Shown piece after piece: positions 1 to 5,965 of a stretch of DNA of 13,148 bases. Both the position numbers and the translations under genes were made by a program. Positions within the stretch are counted from its first letter, which is position 1. Every line of letters starts with the position of its first letter. Source of the DNA: Alphaproteobacteria bacterium (lineage in GTDB: Bacteria > Pseudomonadota > Alphaproteobacteria > Rs-D84); contig JAEEQU010000024.1 in NCBI GenBank assembly GCA_016285415.1, positions 1-13,148 of the forward strand, read 5' to 3'. The notes under the pieces were generated by a model, which saw nothing but the letters and a program-made list of their open reading frames with translations, was not told where the DNA came from and made no database searches.

Positions 1-23
1 TTTGGTGCATCCGAACTTTTTTA

Positions 24-52
24 TTGACTTTTGTCCAAAATACACATAGAAT
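24..52 (+). promoter_or_regulatory. Sigma70-type promoter for tRNA-Ala and rpsU
   Basis: The -35 box TTGACT (24-29) and the -10 box TAGAAT (47-52) are separated by exactly 17 nt. Each matches the consensus at 5 of 6 positions. The predicted start lies near 59, about 11 nt before the mature tRNA. No second promoter is evident before rpsU, so this one probably drives both genes. Confidence 0.8.
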
Positions 53-69
53 ATGCCCTGCAAAGTTCT

Positions 70-146
70 GGGGTTGTAGCTCAGTTGATTAGAGCGCCTG
101 ATTTGCATTCAGGAGGTCGTGGGTTTGAGTCCCATCAGCTCCACCA
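70..146 (+). tRNA. tRNA-Ala (anticodon TGC), CCA encoded
   Basis: A full cloverleaf folds by eye: acceptor 70-76/136-142, D stem 79-82/92-95, anticodon stem 97-101/109-113 with loop TTTGCAT (anticodon 104-106, TGC), variable loop 114-118, and T stem 119-123/131-135. Discriminator A is at 143 and CCA at 144-146. The alanine identity pair G3:U70 is present (72 with 140). The elbow is odd. D-loop position 19 is A (88) where G is nearly invariant, and T-loop position 56 is T (126) where C is nearly invariant, so the outer tertiary pair is A19:U56 instead of G19:C56. G18 (87), T55 (125), G15 (84) and C48 (118) are normal. The gene stands apart from any rRNA operon visible here. Confidence 0.97.
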
Positions 147-185
147 GAATAACAAAATAAAGTCGCCAAAGGGGGTGAATAGTTT

Positions 186-392
186 ATGGTTAAGGTTCTT
201 GTACGTGATAACAACGTTGAACAGGCATTGCGCGTCGCAAAGCGCAAATCCCAAAAGGAAGGACTTTATCGCGAAATGAAAGAACGTCAGCGTTATGAAA
301 AACCAACAACAAAACGCAAACGTTTGAAAGAAGAAGCCGTTCGCAACGAAAAGAAACGTCAGTCAAAACAAAGAATGGTCTTCGGATTCTAA
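186..392 (+). CDS. rpsU: 30S ribosomal protein bS21
   Basis: This 68-residue, very basic protein opens with MVKVLVRDNNVEQALR and continues with a REMKERQRYEKP stretch, the standard signature of bS21. bS21 sits on the 30S platform near the anti-Shine-Dalgarno end of 16S rRNA and helps initiation. The start is supported by a purine-rich site GGGGGTGA (171-178), 7 nt before ATG. The gene begins 39 nt after the CCA end of tRNA-Ala, with no promoter evident between them. Its mRNA is therefore probably released when the tRNA 3' end is processed. A strong terminator follows 5 nt after the stop. The length is normal for the family and no key feature is missing. Confidence 0.96.
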   Translation: MVKVLVRDNNVEQALRVAKRKSQKEGLYREMKERQRYEKPTTKRKRLKEEAVRNEKKRQSKQRMVFGF

Positions 393-397
393 ATTCT

Positions 398-420
398 ACC
401 GCCCAATTGGGCGGTTTTTT
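398..420 (+). terminator. Rho-independent terminator of the tRNA-Ala/rpsU unit
   Basis: A perfect inverted repeat, ACCGCCC-AATT-GGGCGGT (398-415), is followed by TTTTT (416-420). It lies directly after the rpsU stop codon. Confidence 0.93.
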
Positions 421-440
421 GTGTACTATATGTTCTATAA

Positions 441-468
441 AAAACGGTTGCGTTTCCACAACCGTTTT
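441..468. repeat. Orphan 10-bp hairpin, AAAACGGTTG / CAACCGTTTT
   Basis: Arms 441-450 and 459-468 are perfectly complementary around an 8-nt loop. T runs follow on both strands (465-469 on plus; the complement of the A run 439-444 on minus), so it could terminate in either direction. The rpsU terminator already lies 20 nt upstream and no minus-strand gene ends here. A hairpin with the same stem core (AAACGGTT / AACCGTTT) occurs at 9968-9993, which suggests a dispersed terminator or repeat family. Confidence 0.7.
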
Positions 469-513
469 TACTTATCACTAACCACTAACAACTACCCTAG
501 GTATTTGTTCGTA

Positions 514-542
514 TTGTCTGGGTATAACGCGTGCGGTATAAT
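514..542 (+). promoter_or_regulatory. Promoter of the DUF378 gene
   Basis: The -35 box TTGTCT (514-519) and the perfect -10 box TATAAT (537-542) are 17 nt apart. The predicted start near 549 leaves a leader of about 37 nt carrying the ribosome binding site of the gene at 586. Confidence 0.75.
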
Positions 543-585
543 GCAAGTGTCCAAAAGACAAATACAAATCTATGGGAGAAAAAAA

Positions 586-789
586 ATGAAAGGATTAATA
601 GATTACGTTCTTGCACCACTAACTTTTATTGGGGCAATAAATTGGGGATTGGTCGGAATCTTTGGTTTTGACTTGGTTGCATGGTTGTTCGGACCGGCAA
701 CAATGTTAAGCAATATCGTTTATGCAATAATCGGTGTTGCCGCAGTGATATGGTTAATACTGATGTTCATTGAACGGCCACTGAAATAA
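586..789 (+). CDS. DUF378 family small inner-membrane protein
   Basis: This 67-residue protein has two hydrophobic helices (about 7-27 and 42-62) joined by a short loop. The sequence INWGLVGIFGFDLV (18-31) resembles the NWGL(V/I)G signature of DUF378 (YuzA-like) proteins, whose biochemical role is unknown to me. The C-terminus, FIERPLK, is charged and probably cytoplasmic. The reading frame is open back to 421, but ATG at 586 is chosen because GGGAGA (574-579) sits at a proper distance upstream and the promoter at 514-542 would leave earlier starts untranscribed. A weak terminator hairpin follows at 814-835, shared with the convergent penicillin-binding protein gene. Confidence 0.85.
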   Translation: MKGLIDYVLAPLTFIGAINWGLVGIFGFDLVAWLFGPATMLSNIVYAIIGVAAVIWLILMFIERPLK

Positions 790-813
790 AATTTTTTGTT
801 TTTTACACCGATG

Positions 814-835
814 CCCGTCAAGTTTTCTTGGCGGG
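814..835. terminator. Hairpin between convergent genes
   Basis: CCCGTCAAG (814-822) pairs with CTTGGCGGG (827-835) around TTTT, with one G-T pair. On the plus strand it is followed by TCTTATTTT. On the minus strand it lies 3 nt past the PBP stop codon, but no good T run follows there. Termination for the DUF378 gene is likely; for the PBP gene it is less certain. Confidence 0.65.
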
Positions 836-837
836 TC

Positions 838-2610
838 TTATTTTACAATATCATGGAATATCATGGCGGGAATTGTACCACCAGTAATTTTTGAATTCAT
901 AGGTGTAAAGTCATCATTACCAACCCAAACACCAATTATAAACTTATCCGTTGCACCAACAAACCACGCATCACGATTATCGTTGCTGGTACCGGTTTTA
1001 CCACCAATAACACCATTTGCCGCGGCGCGATGTCCGGTGCCATTTGGTTTTATAACATCCGCCAATAATTCTGTCATATACGAAACCGTATCTGGCGAAA
1101 GAATTTGAAAAGTATCAGATGGGTTGCGTTCATATATAACATTTCCACGCGAATCTGTAACCCGCGTAATTGCATACGGATGCACCGACAGACCATCATT
1201 CCATATCACCGCATACACATTTGTTAAATCCAACAGTGTCATTTCTGATGCGCCCAAAACCGTTGAAAATTCACGACGCAATTTTCCACCAACGCCCAAC
1301 CGCGACGCCATATTCAGCACAGAATCTAAACCATATTGCGCGGTTAATTTCAATGGAACCGAATTAACACTTTTGGCAAACGCCGTTGCCAATGTTATAT
1401 CGCCGTAATATTTTTCATTGTAATTTTTGGGGTTGTAATCACCAATTGCAAATGGCGAATCATTGACCATAGAATCAGGCGTCATCCCATTTTCCAATGC
1501 TGTTAAATATACGATTGGCTTAAACGCACTGCCGGGTTGACGACGCGCGGTTGCACGATTAAACTGGCTGACCTGATAATTTGTTCCACCAACCATTGCG
1601 CGAATTGCACCATCACGCGACATGGCAACAGCGGCCCCTTGGTATCCACCGACGTGCGCCGGCATCACAGATGTTATTTTATTCTGCAATTTTGTATTCA
1701 GGGTCGTATGAACATACACATCGGAATCCATAATTCCAATTTGCGATTTCAATTCGTCGGTCACAAAATCTGTCCAATACCGATACAGATTTGTATCCGA
1801 TGTTCCTGATGCCGGTGCCAATTCGGCCGCCGCCGCGCGTGCCTGATTTATATCAATATATCCTTGGCGCACCATTTCTTGCAATATCACGCGTGCACGT
1901 TCAATATTTTTTTGTGGGTTGCGATATGGGCTGTATGTGGTTGGTGCCTTTAACATTGCCGCAATTTGCGCAGATTGTGCAATTGAAAGTTCGGTGGCCG
2001 CACGTCCAAACATTGCGCGTGATGCCGCATCTATGCCACGCAATCCGCCAACCAATGACACACGATTCATATACAAATCAAGAATTTGGTTTTTATTAAA
2101 ACGATTTTCCAACCAATACGATAGAATCAATTCTTGGACTTTGCGCGAAATCTTTTTATCACGCGACAGGAATATATTCTTGGCGGTTTGTTGTGTAATT
2201 GACGACCCACCAACCGCAAAATGCCCACGCACAGTATTCAATATAATTGCACGCAACATTGCACGCGTGTCAAATGGACCATGATTGAAAAATCTTTTAT
2301 CTTCTATGGCAATTATTGCCTGCCATACGTACGGTGGCAATGTATCAACCGATACGGGCGTTCCCATAATTTTATTTGATGTGCGTATTTCCGCGCCATC
2401 TTTATCTAAAAACACAATTGCCGGTGCGCGTGTTTCGTTTAATATCGCGTCCAACGACGGCATACGGAAATAAATTATTGCAACATAAAACGCGATTCCA
2501 ACAGCAGCAACCAAAAACAAATTAAAACACCAAACTATCAGCCGCCACTTAAACGACACTTTCTTGGGTTCTTCATCGCGTTGGTTTTCACGCCGTTTAT
2601 TGTCCGCCAT
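838..2610 (-). CDS. Class A bifunctional penicillin-binding protein (PBP1-like)
   Basis: The 590-residue protein is predicted to polymerise lipid II and cross-link peptidoglycan in the periplasm. A basic cytoplasmic tail (1-23) precedes one membrane anchor (about 24-48). The GT51 glycosyltransferase domain follows, with the catalytic EDKRFFNHGPFD motif (E103), GGSSITQQ (134-141) and RKVQE (E160). The transpeptidase domain carries S361-A-F-K364 (acylated serine), S414-V-N416 and K538-T-G540. It is shorter than the usual 650-850 residues: linkers are minimal and the chain ends about 50 residues after KTG. The usual YLNxxYFG-type stretch of GT51 reads YMNRVSLVGG here (180-189), a local departure. 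The start ATG overlaps the end of ligA by 14 nt, and GGGGGA lies upstream inside ligA, so translation is probably coupled. The exact subfamily (PBP1a, 1b or 1c) is not resolved. Confidence 0.93.
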   Translation of the reverse strand: MADNKRRENQRDEEPKKVSFKWRLIVWCFNLFLVAAVGIAFYVAIIYFRMPSLDAILNETRAPAIVFLDKDGAEIRTSNKIMGTPVSVDTLPPYVWQAIIAIEDKRFFNHGPFDTRAMLRAIILNTVRGHFAVGGSSITQQTAKNIFLSRDKKISRKVQELILSYWLENRFNKNQILDLYMNRVSLVGGLRGIDAASRAMFGRAATELSIAQSAQIAAMLKAPTTYSPYRNPQKNIERARVILQEMVRQGYIDINQARAAAAELAPASGTSDTNLYRYWTDFVTDELKSQIGIMDSDVYVHTTLNTKLQNKITSVMPAHVGGYQGAAVAMSRDGAIRAMVGGTNYQVSQFNRATARRQPGSAFKPIVYLTALENGMTPDSMVNDSPFAIGDYNPKNYNEKYYGDITLATAFAKSVNSVPLKLTAQYGLDSVLNMASRLGVGGKLRREFSTVLGASEMTLLDLTNVYAVIWNDGLSVHPYAITRVTDSRGNVIYERNPSDTFQILSPDTVSYMTELLADVIKPNGTGHRAAANGVIGGKTGTSNDNRDAWFVGATDKFIIGVWVGNDDFTPMNSKITGGTIPAMIFHDIVK

Positions 2611-4615
2611 TATTTTCCCCCGAATTTTTAATTACGCGTTCCAAATCAGATTCATCCCAAATCGTAATTCCAAGTTCTTGGGCCTTGGTCAATTTTGAAC
2701 CCGCATCTGCCCCCGCCAAAACAATATCTGTCTTGGCCGATACAGATGATTGCACGCGCGCGCCCAAACGTTCCAAAATTTCACGTGCATCATCACGACC
2801 ATAGTTTGCAAGTGTCCCAGTCAATACGATTTTCTTGCCCGACACTTCGGATTTTGTTGTGGTTTTAACCGCGTCTTTGACCGTAACATATTTCAGCAAT
2901 TCATCTATGACCGCAATATTGCGTGCATTTTGAAAGAACGAAACAATTTCACGCGCCATCACATCACCAATACCGTCAATCGCCACCAATTCGGCCATTG
3001 TTGCCGTGCGCACCGATGCAAGATTTCCAAAATTATTTGCCAATAATTTCGCCGTTGTTTTACCAACATCTGGTATACCAATAGCGGTTAAGAACCGATG
3101 TAATTCCTGGGTGCGCGCGCCTTCTATGGATTTGCGCAGGTTATCAACAGATTTATCGCCAAACCCATCCATTTTGCGAATTTCATCGCCATGCTTTTCA
3201 ATCAGCGTAAATATATCCGCGGGACTTTCAATCCAACCACGCGATATAAAAAGTTCAATTTGGCGCGTGCCGATACCATCAATATCAAAACATGGACGCG
3301 AAACGAAGTGTTCCAATTCCCCAATTCTTTGCGCCGGACAACCAAGTGTATTCACACAACGAAACGCGACCGCACCATCACTGCGCACCACATCGCCACC
3401 ACATACCGGACATTTTGTTGGAAAAACAAATTCCGTGGCATTTGGATTCTGTTCGGCAACACCAACAATTTGCGGAATAACATCGCCAGCGCGCTGAACA
3501 GTAACCTTATCCCCGACACGCACATTTAACCGTGCAATTTCATCGGCGTTATGCAATGTTGCACGTGATACCACCACCCCACCAATATTAATTGGTTCCA
3601 ATTCGGCAACAGGGGTTAAAACACCTGTGCGACCAACCTGAATCGTAATTCCGCGCAATGCTGTTACTGCACGGGCCGCAGGGAATTTATAAGCAACCTC
3701 CCATCGTGGACTGTTGGCACGTGCGCCCATACGTTCCTGGGTTGCGACATCGTTTACCTTTATAACCAAACCATCAATATCAAACGGTATATCTGCACGC
3801 GTCAGAATTATATCGTTATACATCGCCTGAATTTCATCCATTGTATTTGCATGACGCGCCCATTTGCGTGTCGTCTTAAATCCCCACGATTCCAAGCAAT
3901 CAAAGTATTCGGATTGGCTGTGCCACATTTTTTCAGAAACCGCGCCATACGTATAACCAAATGCCGATAATTTACGTGATGCGGTTACCGCTGGGTTTAA
4001 CTGGCGCAACGAACCCGCCGCCGCATTACGCGGATTTGCAAAAACTTTATCCCCTGTTTCCGCCGCCGCGGTATTCAGCGCAATAAAATCATCACGTAAC
4101 ATATATACTTCGCCACGAACCTCTATTTCATCAGGATATTCGCCCGAAAGTTTTTGCGGAATATCGGGAATAGTTTTCAGGTTTTCGGTTATGTCTTCGC
4201 CGGCAACACCACTGCCCCGAGTTAACCCTTGGACCAAGACCCCATGTTCATATCGCGCAGCATACGACACACCATCAACTTTTAATTCAACAAACAAATC
4301 TTGGTTGGGTAACTTGTTAAACCAATCGGCAACTTCGCGTTCGTCAAAAACGTCTGATATTGACAACATCGGAACCGAATGAGTTAATGTTTTAAATTTT
4401 GATGACGGTGCCGCGCCAACATGCGTTGATGCCCCACCCTGCGCAAGTTCTGGATATTCTTCTTCTATGGCCAAGGCGCGTTTTTTCGCTGCATCGTATG
4501 TTGCATCATCAACAATAGGCGCATCATTTTGGTGATACGCGATATCCCATTCGTTTAATTTTTTTATTAAATCTGCGTGCTCGGCACGGATAAAAAGGTC
4601 TGCTGTTTTCGTCAT
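2597..4615 (-). CDS. ligA: NAD-dependent DNA ligase LigA
   Basis: The 672-residue protein seals nicks using NAD+, chiefly in lagging-strand synthesis and repair. All domains are seen in order: the N-terminal NMN-binding Ia region; the adenylation domain with the nucleophile lysine in ELKVDG (K112); the OB fold (about 310-395); a four-cysteine zinc site (C402, C405, C420, C426); helix-hairpin-helix repeats (about 435-580); and a C-terminal BRCT domain (about 591-672). The length is almost that of the E. coli enzyme. The frame extends upstream to a GTG at 4648, but ATG at 4615 fits the family start better. There is no Shine-Dalgarno sequence. Instead, a TATAAT box ends 6 nt before this ATG, so transcription would begin at or very near the start codon. 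The PBP gene follows with a 14-nt overlap, forming an operon. Confidence 0.97.
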   Translation of the reverse strand: MTKTADLFIRAEHADLIKKLNEWDIAYHQNDAPIVDDATYDAAKKRALAIEEEYPELAQGGASTHVGAAPSSKFKTLTHSVPMLSISDVFDEREVADWFNKLPNQDLFVELKVDGVSYAARYEHGVLVQGLTRGSGVAGEDITENLKTIPDIPQKLSGEYPDEIEVRGEVYMLRDDFIALNTAAAETGDKVFANPRNAAAGSLRQLNPAVTASRKLSAFGYTYGAVSEKMWHSQSEYFDCLESWGFKTTRKWARHANTMDEIQAMYNDIILTRADIPFDIDGLVIKVNDVATQERMGARANSPRWEVAYKFPAARAVTALRGITIQVGRTGVLTPVAELEPINIGGVVVSRATLHNADEIARLNVRVGDKVTVQRAGDVIPQIVGVAEQNPNATEFVFPTKCPVCGGDVVRSDGAVAFRCVNTLGCPAQRIGELEHFVSRPCFDIDGIGTRQIELFISRGWIESPADIFTLIEKHGDEIRKMDGFGDKSVDNLRKSIEGARTQELHRFLTAIGIPDVGKTTAKLLANNFGNLASVRTATMAELVAIDGIGDVMAREIVSFFQNARNIAVIDELLKYVTVKDAVKTTTKSEVSGKKIVLTGTLANYGRDDAREILERLGARVQSSVSAKTDIVLAGADAGSKLTKAQELGITIWDESDLERVIKNSGENNGGQ

Positions 4616-4621
4616 ACCAAT

Positions 4622-4650
4622 ATTATAGAAAATCCATAAAATAAACACAA
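4622..4650 (-). promoter_or_regulatory. ligA promoter, predicted leaderless
   Basis: Read on the minus strand, TTGTGT (4650-4645), a 17-nt spacer and a perfect TATAAT (4627-4622) precede the ATG at 4615, with only ATTGGT in between. The expected transcription start coincides with the A of ATG. The -35 box is weak (3 of 6). It abuts the -35 box of the divergent TM2 gene at a CAATTG palindrome (4648-4653). Confidence 0.65.
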
Positions 4651-4679
4651 TTGAAAATAATAAAAATATTTGCTAAAAT
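4651..4679 (+). promoter_or_regulatory. Promoter of the TM2-domain gene
   Basis: TTGAAA (4651-4656) and TAAAAT (4674-4679) are 17 nt apart, each matching consensus at 5 of 6 positions. A perfect TATAAT also lies at 4685-4690 but lacks a -35 box at a normal distance. The predicted start near 4686 gives a leader of about 27 nt. Confidence 0.6.
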
Positions 4680-4712
4680 AGGAATATAATCAAAAAGCAA
4701 AAGGAAAAAAAC

Positions 4713-5057
4713 ATGGCAATGATTTTCTGCCGCGAATGCGGTTATAAACATTCTGATAAGGCCAAGGCCTGTCCAAAGTGTGGTTACAGTGCGGAAGCAA
4801 CATTATCCAGCAAAGTTAACAAATTGACTAACGGTAAATCTATGGTTGTTTATTTATTGTTGGCCTGGTTTTTGGGAATTTTTGGTGGGCATAAGTTCTA
4901 TGTCGGCAAAAACGGACAGGCCATTGCGATGTTGCTGATGGGAACAATTGGATGGTTGCTAATTCTGCCCGGCATCGCGGTTTGCATTTGGGCATTGGTT
5001 GATTTTATTGTTGGCATTTGCAATATTCCAACCCCAGAAAAAGTGCTTGCAAAATAA
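4713..5057 (+). CDS. Zinc-ribbon plus TM2-domain membrane protein
   Basis: This 114-residue protein has an N-terminal zinc ribbon with four cysteines (C6, C9, C20, C23), a polar linker, and then a TM2 domain: a first helix (about 44-57), the conserved turn GIFGGHKFYVGK (55-66), a second hydrophobic stretch (about 70-98), and the usual late aspartate in WALVDFI (D97). TM2 proteins are widespread, small and mostly uncharacterised. The ribbon probably lies in the cytoplasm, possibly for binding a protein or nucleic acid; this is inference. ATG at 4713 is supported by AAAGGA 7-8 nt upstream. The gene is monocistronic, divergent from ligA, and ends at a terminator shared with fabI. Confidence 0.9.
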   Translation: MAMIFCRECGYKHSDKAKACPKCGYSAEATLSSKVNKLTNGKSMVVYLLLAWFLGIFGGHKFYVGKNGQAIAMLLMGTIGWLLILPGIAVCIWALVDFIVGICNIPTPEKVLAK

Positions 5058-5061
5058 TTAA

Positions 5062-5083
5062 AAACCCCGCGTTTGCGGGGTTT
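5062..5083. terminator. Bidirectional terminator between TM2 gene and fabI
   Basis: AAACCCCGC (5062-5070) and GCGGGGTTT (5075-5083) pair perfectly around GTTT. The plus strand continues TGTTTTTA. The minus strand continues TTAATTATTTT. It lies between two convergent stop codons only 30 nt apart, so it can serve both genes. Confidence 0.92.
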
Positions 5084-5087
5084 GTTT

Positions 5088-5900
5088 TTATTGTTCGTCC
5101 ATTGCTTTTAATAGCATATTTTTTAACTCGTTCGGCATCATTCCAGTTGTTGAATATCCGCAATCAACATGGTGAACTTCGCCCGTAACCGCGGATGATA
5201 AATCACTTAACAAATAAACCGCCGCCCCAGATACGTCATCCAACGTCATATTACGACGCAACGGTGTTTGTTCGGCATTAAGGCGCAACATAGATTTAAT
5301 TCCACCGACACCACTGGATGCCAATGTCAAAATTGGACCCGCACTTATTGCATTAACACGGATTTTATCGCGTCCCAAATCAGATGCCAAATAACGAACA
5401 GATGAATCCAATGCAGATTTTGCAACGCCCATCACATTGTAGTTTGGCACAGATTTTTCACCGCCAAAATATGTCAATGTAACAATGGACCCGCCATCAG
5501 TCATAAGTTTTGATGCGCGACGCGTCAAATCAACCAATGAATAAACCGATATATCCATTGTATTTTTGAAATTATCACGCGTTGTATCGGCATAACGGCC
5601 ATTTAATTCGTTCTTGTCAGAAAATGCAATTGCATGCAACATACCATCCAAATGGCCCCATTCTTTTTCAATATTCGCAAACAAAGAATCCATTTGTTCA
5701 TCGTTTTGGACATTGCATTCCTGAACAAATTTTGCGCCAATTTGTTCTGCCAACGGGCGAACACGTTTTTCCAACGCCGGCATTGCATACGGCATAGCAA
5801 TTTCTGCGCCATTTTCATGCGCGCGCTTTGCAATTGCCCACGCCATAGACCAATCGTTTGCAACACCCGTAATTAAAATCTTTTTACCTTTTAATAACAT
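5088..5900 (-). CDS. fabI: Enoyl-ACP reductase FabI
   Basis: The 270-residue enzyme reduces trans-2-enoyl-ACP with NAD(P)H in the last step of the fatty acid elongation cycle. The Rossmann start KKILITGVANDWSMAW (6-21) carries the FabI-type nucleotide site. The catalytic set is Y144 in TYFG, then Y154 and K161 in the Y-x6-K motif YNVMGVAK. RVNAISAGPILTLAS (181-195) is the usual substrate-loop region. LHAIAFSDKNEL (88-99) has Ala92 where E. coli has Gly93, a position tied to triclosan response in E. coli. I recall similar sequences in other alphaproteobacteria, so this is probably ancestral. AAGGA lies about 7-8 nt before the ATG. The gene is 65 nt downstream of alaS on the same strand with no hairpin between them. 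It may be co-transcribed, although a weak TATAAC lies in the gap. Confidence 0.96.
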   Translation of the reverse strand: MLLKGKKILITGVANDWSMAWAIAKRAHENGAEIAMPYAMPALEKRVRPLAEQIGAKFVQECNVQNDEQMDSLFANIEKEWGHLDGMLHAIAFSDKNELNGRYADTTRDNFKNTMDISVYSLVDLTRRASKLMTDGGSIVTLTYFGGEKSVPNYNVMGVAKSALDSSVRYLASDLGRDKIRVNAISAGPILTLASSGVGGIKSMLRLNAEQTPLRRNMTLDDVSGAAVYLLSDLSSAVTGEVHHVDCGYSTTGMMPNELKNMLLKAMDEQ

Positions 5901-5965
5901 AACATTTCCTTTTTGTTATACGTGCCGAAATAGTAGCACCAGAACACACATAAGGCAACAGGTAT

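Noticed and set aside
31..279. 82-codon frame running through the tRNA gene
   Set aside because: Most of it is translation of tRNA-Ala and then an off-frame reading of rpsU. The tRNA and rpsU explain the sequence fully.
421..585. N-terminal extension of the DUF378 protein
   Set aside because: It would begin in the orphan hairpin region and precede the mapped-by-eye promoter. It is not hydrophobic like the family, and ATG 586 has the ribosome site.
1537..1809. Plus-strand open frames antisense to the PBP, ligA, fabI, alaS, ackA and large unknown genes
   Set aside because: They are shadows of well-supported minus-strand genes, with no ribosome sites of their own and unnatural composition.
4616..4648. 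GTG start for ligA 11 codons upstream
   Set aside because: It falls in the predicted -35 box, has no ribosome site, and adds residues that do not fit the LigA N-terminus.
5901..5935. Separate fabI promoter with TATAAC
   Set aside because: No convincing -35 box lies 16-18 nt upstream. It is left open as read-through from alaS.
5901..5965. Frameshifted remnant of the AlaRS C-terminus
   Set aside because: 65 nt cannot hold the roughly 180 missing residues, and nothing in the gap resembles the end of DHHA1. The truncation appears genuine.
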